The notes under the pieces were generated by a model. The model saw only the letters and a list, made by a program, of their open reading frames with translations, was not told where the DNA came from and did no database searches. Positions 38,214-46,407 of a stretch of 64,000 nucleotides of DNA are shown piece by piece. Positions within the stretch are counted from its first letter, which is position 1. Each line of letters opens with the position of its first letter. Made by a program: the position numbers and the translations under genes. This stretch comes from Alphaproteobacteria bacterium SS10 (lineage in GTDB: Bacteria > Pseudomonadota > Alphaproteobacteria > TMED2): contig JAHCML010000003.1 of the NCBI GenBank assembly GCA_019192455.1, forward strand, positions 1,029,940 through 1,093,939, given 5' to 3'.

Positions 38214-39467
38214 TCAGGCGCGGGTTTTATCGCGCTGGCGCTGATCGTAAGCGTCTGGACCAAAGACAATGGTCTCTTGCTGGGCGATATAGGTGCCTAG
38301 CTGCTCAATCTTATTGTCCCGGATACAGGCCCGAACCGGGTCGCCTGGGTTATCGGGCTCGGTGAACAGGAACCGGACAAACGGTCCCCATGAGCGCAAG
38401 GTTTGGTGCAGAACACAGACCAAGCCGTCAGCAAGCAGCTGCGTCGCTCGGTTGCCAAGCGCTAGCTCAGCGACCTGGACAATGGCGTTGAGTGTCTCCT
38501 CAATCGACCCAGCGTGCATCGTAGTTAACACGAGGTGACCCGAGGTTGCCGCACGTAGCACCTGATTGGCCGCATCCGATGAGCGGATCTCACCAACCAA
38601 TAGGTAGCGTGGGTGCCAACGCAATGCTGATTTCAGGCCGATGGCCCAATCCGCATCCTTGTCTACTTCGGTTTGGAAGCAATAGCCGCCTTCGCCATGC
38701 TCACCCTGTAATTGGTACTCAACAGGATCTTCAAGGGTGTAAGCTAAGTGCCCGTATGTCTTCAGAAAATAGCTGAGCAGGGCGGTGCAAGACGTGGTCT
38801 TACCATGGCCGGTTGCACCGGAGATGATGACGAGACCCGTGCGCTTACCAACACCTTTGAGGTGTGGGATCAGCTGTGGGTTAAAGCGCAGCTCTTCCAA
38901 GGTCGGCACATCATCTGACACGCGGCGTAACGCGGTCCAAATCTGGCCATTTGAGATACGGCGGCGGGCACCACGCAGGCGCATACCGTCATGTATGACG
39001 CTGTAGTCATCCTTCTCGATATTGACGATCTGTTGGCGTAGGCGCTCTAGGTCGGTTTTGTAGGCACCAGGGACCAGCAGATTACCTTGGCGCATGCCCT
39101 TACGTGCCATGGGACAGAACCGCGCCTCACCCTCGGAATCTAACCGAAGATAAAGATCGACGAAGGGTAAGGACTTAATGCTGCGCTGATTGGCGCCCAG
39201 ATCAATCGGGCTGGCGGCAGCTGAATTCCGCTGCTCAGGCTTGCCGTTATCGTCTTTGTTAATCTTGAGCGTCGGGCGCTTTGAGCTGCCATTGCTATCT
39301 GCTTTAGCAGGCTTTTCACCCGAAGACTTCAGCAGTGCGCCACGACGACGATCATTCTTATCGCCTGCCAAAACCCGGGATGCGCGTGCGGGGCGAGCAG
39401 CGCCAACGGGGGGCTTTGCGCCCGCGCCTTTGGCTTGATCTGGTGTCGTCGTCTCAGAATCACTCAT
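38214..39467 (-). CDS. Orphan PilT/DotB-family secretion ATPase (copy 2) with N-terminal extension
   Basis: A 417-residue paralogue of the ATPase at 24834-25862. Walker A is GATGHGKT at 217-224, Walker B is LLVGEIR and the His box TTMHAGS; the GYCFQTEVD, ALRWHP and QVLRAATSGHLV segments are shared almost exactly. Before the common core it has about 95 extra residues that are basic, Ala/Pro/Ser-rich and probably disordered. No pilus or secretion genes lie beside it; the AGE epimerase gene is 83 bases upstream and the GYF-AIM24 gene is convergent. The two copies may form one hexamer or serve two machines. Confidence 0.82.
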   Translation of the reverse strand: MSDSETTTPDQAKGAGAKPPVGAARPARASRVLAGDKNDRRRGALLKSSGEKPAKADSNGSSKRPTLKINKDDNGKPEQRNSAAASPIDLGANQRSIKSLPFVDLYLRLDSEGEARFCPMARKGMRQGNLLVPGAYKTDLERLRQQIVNIEKDDYSVIHDGMRLRGARRRISNGQIWTALRRVSDDVPTLEELRFNPQLIPHLKGVGKRTGLVIISGATGHGKTTSCTALLSYFLKTYGHLAYTLEDPVEYQLQGEHGEGGYCFQTEVDKDADWAIGLKSALRWHPRYLLVGEIRSSDAANQVLRAATSGHLVLTTMHAGSIEETLNAIVQVAELALGNRATQLLADGLVCVLHQTLRSWGPFVRFLFTEPDNPGDPVRACIRDNKIEQLGTYIAQQETIVFGPDAYDQRQRDKTRA

Positions 39468-39550
39468 AACTGATTGGTACCATGTTCCTAAGGAACAGAC
39501 GAGAACCGATGCAGCACGGCTGGTTCCCTCGCATTATGCGTCACAAAAAA

Positions 39551-40750
39551 TCATCCCTGGCCACGGTGGGCTTGCCACTCTGTTAGCGCCATCATCAGGT
39601 GGTAAAGGCTGCTCGTAGGCACGGTTTCGCTAACGGGCTCAGCCTTGTCGGTAATCTGATCACACCAATGGCCGGTCCTGGCGTCCAGGTAGTGTTGATA
39701 CATACTGGATAATACAGCGTCGGCTAAACCATCCGACGATTCGCCCAAATCGGCCATAACCAGGCCTGCTTTAATGGCCTCCGTCTGGGGCCAGAGCCGG
39801 GCGGTGTCGCTTAATTGAGCTCCATTCGGATCAACCTCATCCAGCGCAATCTTGTAGCCGTCGGGCAGGTTGAAGACGCCCTTGGCTTTGGCGAACTGGT
39901 ACAGGGCCGTGGCTTGTTTAAGAGCCTGCTCGCGCCTGTTAGGTTGATGCTGGGCATAACGGTGCAGCAGCCAAACCCATTCAAACTGATGCCCCGGCTC
40001 ACGCAACGTACCTGCATCGCCGGATGCGATAGACCAATCCTCGTTAAAGTATTCGATCAGCGATCCATCGGTTTTGCTGCTGAAGTGCTTGGTGAAGAGA
40101 TCATGGATCGCATCGGCTCGTTGCAGGTGGCTATCATCTCCTGTGGCTTCATAGAGCGCTAAGAACGCTTCAAACAGATGCATATGGGGGTTTTGGCGCC
40201 GTGGCAGTGTTGCTGCCGGCAACAGGCTGCCATTGTCCTCAAGCCGCTCCTCAACAAAGCCGCCATTGATGGGATCCGCCATCTCTTGATCAAGAAAGGT
40301 CAGCGTCTTGGTGATCAATGGGGCTGCGGCATCTGCATCAACCCAATGGGCGTAATGGGCGAGGGCGAACAGAACAAAGGCATGGTCATAGGCATCACGG
40401 CGGCGATCCGTGATCGTTCCGTCTGCCTCATGCTTATGCATCCAGCCGCCTAGCTTTTGATCCCAGCCGTGCTTTGTCAGGTATTGGAAGCCGCGTTCGG
40501 CGACCTCTCGCCATCTAGGGTCTGCTGACAGTCCGTATGCGTGGGAAAATGCATATACCTGTCTTGCCTGTACGCGCAGCCTTGATTCAGCGTCGATAGC
40601 GGGGGTCAGGCTTGCATCCAGAAACTCAATAAAACCGCCATGGGTTGGGTGTACGCCGCGCTCTGCCCAGAATGGTAAGCAGGTATCCAGCATCCATTGC
40701 CACGGATCGTGCGGCGCTGTGCTTGGCTCAATTTTGACGCGGTCGCTCAT
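39551..40750 (-). CDS. AGE family epimerase/isomerase
   Basis: A 399-residue protein of the N-acylglucosamine 2-epimerase / mannose-6-phosphate or aldose-ketose isomerase family, an (alpha/alpha)6 barrel. Typical segments are GGFIEFLDA near the N-terminus, RQVYAFSHAY (about 64-73), HMHLFEAFLALYEATGD with the catalytic-site His, EPGHQFEWVWLLHRY and LWPQTEAIKAG. Sugar substrate and direction cannot be fixed from the sequence. It is divergent from the first patatin gene across 149 bases. Confidence 0.87.
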   Translation of the reverse strand: MSDRVKIEPSTAPHDPWQWMLDTCLPFWAERGVHPTHGGFIEFLDASLTPAIDAESRLRVQARQVYAFSHAYGLSADPRWREVAERGFQYLTKHGWDQKLGGWMHKHEADGTITDRRRDAYDHAFVLFALAHYAHWVDADAAAPLITKTLTFLDQEMADPINGGFVEERLEDNGSLLPAATLPRRQNPHMHLFEAFLALYEATGDDSHLQRADAIHDLFTKHFSSKTDGSLIEYFNEDWSIASGDAGTLREPGHQFEWVWLLHRYAQHQPNRREQALKQATALYQFAKAKGVFNLPDGYKIALDEVDPNGAQLSDTARLWPQTEAIKAGLVMADLGESSDGLADAVLSSMYQHYLDARTGHWCDQITDKAEPVSETVPTSSLYHLMMALTEWQAHRGQG

Positions 40751-40899
40751 GAACGGTTCGCTATCGATTTTGGACGGGCGGTGAGTGCCACTAACGCAAC
40801 CATGGTGGCACGTCTTGGCGGCTTAGCGTAAACCCCAATTGAGGTAAACGCCTGGGCTATAGAGCCCGGGAAACAATTACGCCCCGGGGCAGTCACGCC

Positions 40900-41859
40900 A
40901 TGCTTTTGAACCACGATCCATCCAAGACCAAGATTGGCCTAGCATTAGGCAGCGGCGCCGCCAGGGGCTGGGCGCTAATCGGGGTGCTGAAGGTGCTGCG
41001 AGAGGCTGGGCTTAAGCCGGACATGGTCGCTGGAACCTCCATTGGTGCGATTACCGGGGCGGCTTTGCTAACGGATCAGTTTGATGAGCTAACCAGCTAC
41101 GCCCGCAGCATGAAGCTGTTCGACATGGTCACCATGCTGGACATCAGCCTCTCCAATGGTGGCCTCGTGGCACCTGAGCGGATCGCAAAGGAGATGCAGG
41201 CCAATATCGCCGATACGGTGATTGAGGATCTGTCGACGCCGTTCGCTTGTGTTGCCACCAACCTCGCCAGTGGTCGGGAGGTTTGGTTGAACAAGGGGTC
41301 ACTAAAGTCAGCTATATGGGCCTCGGCTGCCATGCCCGGGCTGATGCCGCCGGTTGGTCGTGATGGTCGCTGGTTGGTTGATGGCGCCCTGGTGAACCCT
41401 GTGCCGGTATCGGTTTGCCGCGCAATGGGGGCCGATATCGTGATCGCGATTAATCTGAACGCCGACCTTTCTAGCCTGCCACGATTGGAGAGCACGGAAG
41501 GGATGGATGAGGGCACGGCACCAGCACCGTCTCCAGAAGCGAAGAACTGGCTGCAAGGAAGCTTTACCAACATGTTTGGTGATCGCGGTAAGGCCTGGCT
41601 GGATAGCCTAACCAGCAAGCGCGCGCCCCGACCAAACCCGGTTGAGATACTGGTTGGCTCACTCGATATCTTCCAAGACCGTATGGCGCGGGCACGGCTT
41701 GCCGCTGATCCGCCAGATATCCTGCTTGAGCCGCCGCTCGGACCCTATGGTGCCCTAGACTTCCAGAAAGCGGATGAGCTAATCGATATCGGCGTTCAGT
41801 ATACCGAAAGCCACCTGCCGATGATTGCCCAGCAGATGCGGCGGTTTGAGAACCATTAA
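40900..41859 (+). CDS. Patatin-like phospholipase (copy 1), coupled to hpnB
   Basis: A 319-residue patatin-type lipid hydrolase with the catalytic dyad Ser47 (GTSIG) and Asp161 (DGA). The oxyanion-hole sequence GSGAARGW is at 18-25. Its stop overlaps the hpnB start in a TAATG arrangement, so it is co-translated with the hopanoid genes. There is no signal peptide; a cytosolic or membrane-associated lipase is likely. Acyl substrate unknown. A related copy lies at 61384-62406, and the core is alignable throughout (ARGW, GTSIGA, HEVWL/REVWL, RWLVDGA, VNPVPVS). Confidence 0.9.
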   Translation: MLLNHDPSKTKIGLALGSGAARGWALIGVLKVLREAGLKPDMVAGTSIGAITGAALLTDQFDELTSYARSMKLFDMVTMLDISLSNGGLVAPERIAKEMQANIADTVIEDLSTPFACVATNLASGREVWLNKGSLKSAIWASAAMPGLMPPVGRDGRWLVDGALVNPVPVSVCRAMGADIVIAINLNADLSSLPRLESTEGMDEGTAPAPSPEAKNWLQGSFTNMFGDRGKAWLDSLTSKRAPRPNPVEILVGSLDIFQDRMARARLAADPPDILLEPPLGPYGALDFQKADELIDIGVQYTESHLPMIAQQMRRFENH

Positions 41860-43037
41860 TGACCTTCATCTGGCTGCTGCTCGGCCTGTCAGCTGTTATC
41901 TGGCTTTATCTACTGCTGTTCCATGGTGGATTTTGGCGGTGTGATCAAAGGTTGGATGCTGAACACCCACCATCCGCCAATCCACCGACGGTATGGCCGC
42001 GTGTGGTTACCTTGGTGCCGGCGCGGAATGAGGATGATGTTATTGAAGCCAGCTTAGGTTCTATCCTGGAGCAGGATTATCCCGGCCCACTCGATATCGT
42101 TGTCACCAATGACGCCAGTGAAGATAACACCGGCGCATTGATCCAGGCCCTTGCAAGCACCCGTGGGTCGGGTCAGCGACGATTGATTGCTGTTGATGGC
42201 ACCGGCCCAGCCGAGGGTTGGTCCGGCAAGATGTATGCGCTTCATCAGGCCCATGGACACGCACAGCAAGAGCTAGAGGCGCCCGAGTATTGGTGGCTGA
42301 CAGATGCGGATATTGCCCATGACACCGCTGCACTGACCCGTCTTGTGACCCAAGCCATAGGCGGCGGGCATGATTTGGTCTCCACCATGGTACGCCTGAA
42401 GGATGAGGGGGGATGGCCAGGGCTGTTGATCCCGGCCTTCATCTTGTTCTTCCAGATGCTCTACCCATTCCGTTGGATTAATGACCGGCAGAAGTCGATG
42501 GCCGGTGCGGCTGGTGGCTGTGTCTTGCTGCGGCGTGAGGCACTCGACCGGATTGGCGGGTTCCCGGGTCTGCGCAACGCGCTAATCGATGACTGCACCC
42601 TGGCAGCCAGGGTTAAGGGCTCTGGTGATAAGCCGATTTGGCTGGGGCTTAGTAAGAGCCAGTACTCAATTCGTCCCTATGACGGCCTCGCTGATATCTG
42701 GCAGATGGTTTCCCGCACGGCCTTTACGCAGCTTGAGTATTCCAGCTTACGCCTCATCGGCACTGTGGTTGGGATGATCCTCGTCTTCTTGATGGCACCG
42801 ATTAGTTTGCTGTTTGGGCTAAGCCTCGGGAATCCGATGATGATCGCTGTATCCCTTGTTGTTTGGGGGATGATCGCCATTGCCTATCTGCCAATGCTTC
42901 GGTGGTTTGGGCGCAACCCGTTAGAGGCCGTCTTGCTTCCATTAGCAGCCTCTTTTTATACTGCGATGACCTTGGATAGCGCGCGGCAGTATTGGCAGGG
43001 CCGCGGCGGCCAATGGAAGGGACGTAATCAGGCATGA
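41859..43037 (+). CDS. hpnB: Hopanoid-associated glycosyltransferase HpnB
   Basis: A 392-residue family 2 glycosyltransferase. One N-terminal membrane helix (about 1-20) precedes the catalytic domain: LVPARNEDDVIEASLGSIL, VVTNDASEDNTG, the DXD-like DADIAHD near 148, and a QxxRW-like end. Two or three C-terminal hydrophobic helices follow. HpnB proteins occur in hopanoid clusters and are thought to glycosylate or otherwise modify extended hopanoids, but the reaction is not fully proven. It overlaps the patatin stop by one base and hpnC by four bases. Confidence 0.92.
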   Translation: MTFIWLLLGLSAVIWLYLLLFHGGFWRCDQRLDAEHPPSANPPTVWPRVVTLVPARNEDDVIEASLGSILEQDYPGPLDIVVTNDASEDNTGALIQALASTRGSGQRRLIAVDGTGPAEGWSGKMYALHQAHGHAQQELEAPEYWWLTDADIAHDTAALTRLVTQAIGGGHDLVSTMVRLKDEGGWPGLLIPAFILFFQMLYPFRWINDRQKSMAGAAGGCVLLRREALDRIGGFPGLRNALIDDCTLAARVKGSGDKPIWLGLSKSQYSIRPYDGLADIWQMVSRTAFTQLEYSSLRLIGTVVGMILVFLMAPISLLFGLSLGNPMMIAVSLVVWGMIAIAYLPMLRWFGRNPLEAVLLPLAASFYTAMTLDSARQYWQGRGGQWKGRNQA

Positions 43038-43924
43038 CAAACGCAGTACCGACGTCGAACATGGCGTCGGCGGACACCCTTGGCGATGCCGCGACACCAT
43101 CTGGAAAATGGTCGAATACCGAGAACTTTCCGGTAGGCTCCCACCTAATTGCGGCAAAGCATCGGCCTCATGTCATGGCCTTCTATGCCTTTGCTAGAAC
43201 CATCGATGATGTGGCCGATAGCCCTGATCTGAAGCCGGATGAGAAGATTGAGCGGCTCCATGGTTTTGAGGCTGCCGTCACCGGACAGTCCACGCATGAC
43301 CAGGCCTATGCCGCCGGGCATCGCTGTCGGATCATGCTTGAGAGAACCGGCGTTACGCCCAAGCATTGCCAGGATTTGATCGATGCTTTCCGGCAGGATT
43401 CGGTGAAGGGTCGATATGCGGATTGGGATGAGTTGATCGATTACTGCCTGCGGTCAGCAGCGCCGGTTGGGCGCTTCTTGCTCGACCTTCATGGTGAGGA
43501 TGTATCGCTCTACCCCGCATCTGACGCGCTGTGTAATGCGCTGCAGATCATCAACCACCTTCAGGATCTGAAAGAAGACCTCCTCGAGATCGATCGGGTT
43601 TATGTGCCTGAGCCGATGCTGGAAGAGGCTGGGTTAAAGGTTGAGGATCTAGCTGGGGAGGCAATGCCACCGGCTTTGCGACAGATTGTTGATCAGTTGT
43701 TGGACGGTGTTGATGAGCTTCTGACCACCTCCTCAAGCCTGGCGGGGGCCATGGCTGACCGGCGTTTGGCGATGGAGACGGCGGCCATTCAGGCGCTGGC
43801 AGAACGGCTTAGCGGTGAGCTAAGGCGTCGTGACCCATTGGCGGAACGGGTTAAGCTAGATAAAATCCAAATGCTGACCACGGCTTTAAAGGGCGCCTTC
43901 TTCGGTCGCCGCCGGGCAGCGTAA
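43034..43924 (+). CDS. hpnC: Hydroxysqualene synthase HpnC
   Basis: A 296-residue trans-isoprenyl synthase of the squalene/phytoene synthase family. The aspartate-rich motif is IDDVAD at 57-62 and a second acidic motif region is NHLQDLKEDLL. In the three-enzyme bacterial route HpnC converts presqualene diphosphate made by HpnD into hydroxysqualene. Start overlaps hpnB (ATGA). The next gene, hpnD, starts 11 bases later. Confidence 0.93.
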   Translation: MTNAVPTSNMASADTLGDAATPSGKWSNTENFPVGSHLIAAKHRPHVMAFYAFARTIDDVADSPDLKPDEKIERLHGFEAAVTGQSTHDQAYAAGHRCRIMLERTGVTPKHCQDLIDAFRQDSVKGRYADWDELIDYCLRSAAPVGRFLLDLHGEDVSLYPASDALCNALQIINHLQDLKEDLLEIDRVYVPEPMLEEAGLKVEDLAGEAMPPALRQIVDQLLDGVDELLTTSSSLAGAMADRRLAMETAAIQALAERLSGELRRRDPLAERVKLDKIQMLTTALKGAFFGRRRAA

Positions 43925-43935
43925 GGCGGGTATTC

Positions 43936-44889
43936 ATGGGTGCAATGACATCAGAGGTTGCCGATCAATTGGTCGAGGATGATCCCGAGGCCATTATCGC
44001 CAGCTGCACTGATGATTGGTTCTGCCAGGAGCGGGCGCTTGAGCATGTCCGCGCCGTGGTGGCGCAGTCCGGCACTTCCTTTGGGCCAGGCATGGCCATC
44101 CTATCCGGTGGGCAGCGTGATGCGATGCACGCGATCTATGCCTTCTGCCGGGAAGTTGATGATATTGCCGATGATTTTGATGCCACCGCAGAGGACCGGC
44201 AGGAGCGCCTGCGCCTTTGGCGGGAGGAGATTGATAAGCTTTATGAGGATGGGCCCAATTGGCTGACCACCCTCGCATTGCTCGAGCCAATCTACAGCTT
44301 TGAACTGCCCCAGGCAGAGTTCATCGGCATGATTGATGGCATGGTAATGGATGCCACCAATCAAATGATGGCGCCAAGTCACAAAGACCTATCACTATAC
44401 ACCCGTCGGGTGGCAGGGACCGTTGGGCTGCTGTCGATGCGGGTGTTCAGCCCGAATGACGGTTCGCCGGATGAGGCGCATGACCAATTCGCCCTCGACC
44501 TCGCCGATGCCTTCCAGCTGACTAATATCCTGCGGGACATTGCAGAGGATGGATCGCGCGGGCGACTGTACCTGCCGCGTGAGATGCTGGCGGCCCATGA
44601 TGTGCCGGTGCCTGACAATGAAGAGGCGCTGCTCGAGACGCTTGAGCATCCGAACCTGGGTAAGGTTTGTGAGGAATTGGCCCAGCAGGCTGGCAAGCTG
44701 TTTGAGGGCTGCGAGGCGATGCTACCGACCCTTGATAAGCGCGCCATTCGTCCGGCCCTGGTGATGTGGAGCGTCTATGGCCGCTATCTCCAGGATATGG
44801 GTAGGCGGGGGTGGCGCGATCCGCTCGCAACCTTGCGATACTCCAAGGCACGTAAGCTTTGGCTGGCCATGCAGGGCCTGCTGCGCTAG
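43936..44889 (+). CDS. hpnD: Presqualene diphosphate synthase HpnD
   Basis: A 317-residue squalene/phytoene-synthase family enzyme that joins two farnesyl diphosphates. The first aspartate-rich motif is EVDDIADD at 73-80; the second is NILRDIAEDGSRGRLYLP, characteristic of HpnD. It is part of the hpnB-C-D-E run. Phytoene synthase is an alternative by fold, but the paired HpnC and HpnE context settles the role. Confidence 0.94.
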   Translation: MGAMTSEVADQLVEDDPEAIIASCTDDWFCQERALEHVRAVVAQSGTSFGPGMAILSGGQRDAMHAIYAFCREVDDIADDFDATAEDRQERLRLWREEIDKLYEDGPNWLTTLALLEPIYSFELPQAEFIGMIDGMVMDATNQMMAPSHKDLSLYTRRVAGTVGLLSMRVFSPNDGSPDEAHDQFALDLADAFQLTNILRDIAEDGSRGRLYLPREMLAAHDVPVPDNEEALLETLEHPNLGKVCEELAQQAGKLFEGCEAMLPTLDKRAIRPALVMWSVYGRYLQDMGRRGWRDPLATLRYSKARKLWLAMQGLLR

Positions 44890-44901
44890 GCAGCGATCAC
44901 C

Positions 44902-46200
44902 ATGGGTGATCAAGCAACCAAATCAGCACAGCGAGACAGGCCAACCGCGCACATCATCGGTGCCGGGATTGCTGGCCTGTCTGCCGGTATGCATCTGACC
45001 AAGGCGGGCTATCACGTCCATTTGCATGAACGCAGCAACATGCTGGGTGGTCGGTGCCGATCGTTTGAGGATGCCCAGCTTGGCTGCCTGATCGATAACG
45101 GCAATCACCTCATGATGTCGGGCAATGCCGACATTCTCTCCCTGGTTGAGTTGGCGGGGGCTAGCGACCGGTTGTTGGTGGGGGCTGACGCAACCTATCG
45201 ATTTGCTGAACCGGCCACAGGCAAAAGCTGGGCACTCGCCATGGATGACGGTAGATGGCCCGGCTGGCTATTCGATCCCGATCGCCGTGTGCCTGACAGT
45301 AGGCCGATGGACTATCTGGGCCTGCTTAAGATCATGTTGGCCGGTAAGTCCGCACGGCTTGGCGATTTGTTGCCCGATGGATCGATGATGGACCGGTTCT
45401 GGGAACCCTTGATCCTCGCGGTTCTCAATCTCCCTGTGGCTGAGGCCGATGCCGGTCTGATGCGCCAGGTTTTGAAGGAGACGGTGCTGCGTGGCGGTCG
45501 CTACGCCCGGCCGGTCATCGCTAAGGACGGGTTGGGCCCGGACATTGTTGAGCCCATGGCCGCCTGGCTAGAGTATGAGGGCGCCCAGATCGATTTCCGT
45601 GGCGATATCCGCCAGCTCACCAAGAACCATCACTGCGTTACCGCCGTTGAGCGTGGCGATGGCATTGAGATTACCTTGGGCGATAGGGACGCCGTTGTGC
45701 TTGCCATCCCGCCCATTGCTGCAAGCCGCCTAGTCCCCGACTTGCCGGTGCCGGAGGAGGGGGAGCCGATCTTCAACTTACATTTCCGCCTACCGGATTA
45801 TCAGGCGCCGAAAGACGACACGGTTCCAGTTGTTGGCTTGGTTGGTACGACTGCGCAATGGGTTTTCCTGCGCGACGGCTTGATCAGTGTGACGGTCAGC
45901 GCTGCACGCCATCTGCCGCCGGGTGATGATGAAACCTTAGCGGCATCGATTTGGGCGGAGATTGCGCCAGTACTCGATTTGGCTAGTCAGGCACTGCCAG
46001 CCTACCGTGTGATTAGGGAGAAGCGGGCGACCTTTACCCAGACCCCAGACAACGTGGCAAAGCGGCCCCGGGCGGTCACGGGCTGGCGCAATCTGTTTAT
46101 CGCCGGTGATTGGACCAATACCGGTCTGCCAGCCACGATTGAAGGGGCGGCCAGATCGGGACGTTTGGCCGCTGAAGCGGTTGTGAAATATGCGGCCTAG
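44902..46200 (+). CDS. hpnE: Hydroxysqualene dehydroxylase HpnE
   Basis: A 432-residue FAD-dependent amine-oxidase/desaturase family protein. The N-terminal dinucleotide fold is HIIGAGIAGLSAGMHLTKAG with HERSNMLGGRCRSF, and the C-terminal FAD site is FIAGDWTNTGLPATIEGA. It reduces hydroxysqualene to squalene in the HpnC/D/E route. It starts 12 bases after hpnD. A 207-base gap then precedes shc. Confidence 0.94.
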   Translation: MGDQATKSAQRDRPTAHIIGAGIAGLSAGMHLTKAGYHVHLHERSNMLGGRCRSFEDAQLGCLIDNGNHLMMSGNADILSLVELAGASDRLLVGADATYRFAEPATGKSWALAMDDGRWPGWLFDPDRRVPDSRPMDYLGLLKIMLAGKSARLGDLLPDGSMMDRFWEPLILAVLNLPVAEADAGLMRQVLKETVLRGGRYARPVIAKDGLGPDIVEPMAAWLEYEGAQIDFRGDIRQLTKNHHCVTAVERGDGIEITLGDRDAVVLAIPPIAASRLVPDLPVPEEGEPIFNLHFRLPDYQAPKDDTVPVVGLVGTTAQWVFLRDGLISVTVSAARHLPPGDDETLAASIWAEIAPVLDLASQALPAYRVIREKRATFTQTPDNVAKRPRAVTGWRNLFIAGDWTNTGLPATIEGAARSGRLAAEAVVKYAA

Positions 46201-46321
46201 CCAGTGTATCATTGCATCTTTGCAACAGTTGTGGCTTGCTCCCGGCCAGATCACACATGGCCATTCTGTTGCGCTGCACACTGTCTAATCAGTGCCGCAT
46301 AATGGTGATGTTGTTTTAAGA

Positions 46322-46351
46322 CCGCCGGATGGTCGGCGGCAGTCGGTTTTT
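46322..46351 (+). terminator. Possible terminator between hpnE and shc
   Basis: CCGCCG (46322-46327) pairs with CGGCGG (46334-46339) across a six-base loop, and a T-run (46347-46351) follows after seven bases. The spacing is longer than usual, so it may be weak or act as an attenuator before shc. Confidence 0.35.
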
Positions 46352-46407
46352 CAAGTGAACGTTAAGGCGTAATAAAGCGCCAAGCGTAATGGGTTGCGGT
46401 ACTTGTG

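Noticed and set aside
43034..44889. hpnC and hpnD as carotenoid (phytoene synthase) genes
   Set aside because: The folds are similar, but the hpnB-C-D-E order, shc and hpnG/H around them support squalene and hopanoid synthesis.
46201..46407. A small gene or RNA between hpnE and shc
   Set aside because: The open frames there are short shadows on the opposite strand; only a weak terminator-like hairpin was found.
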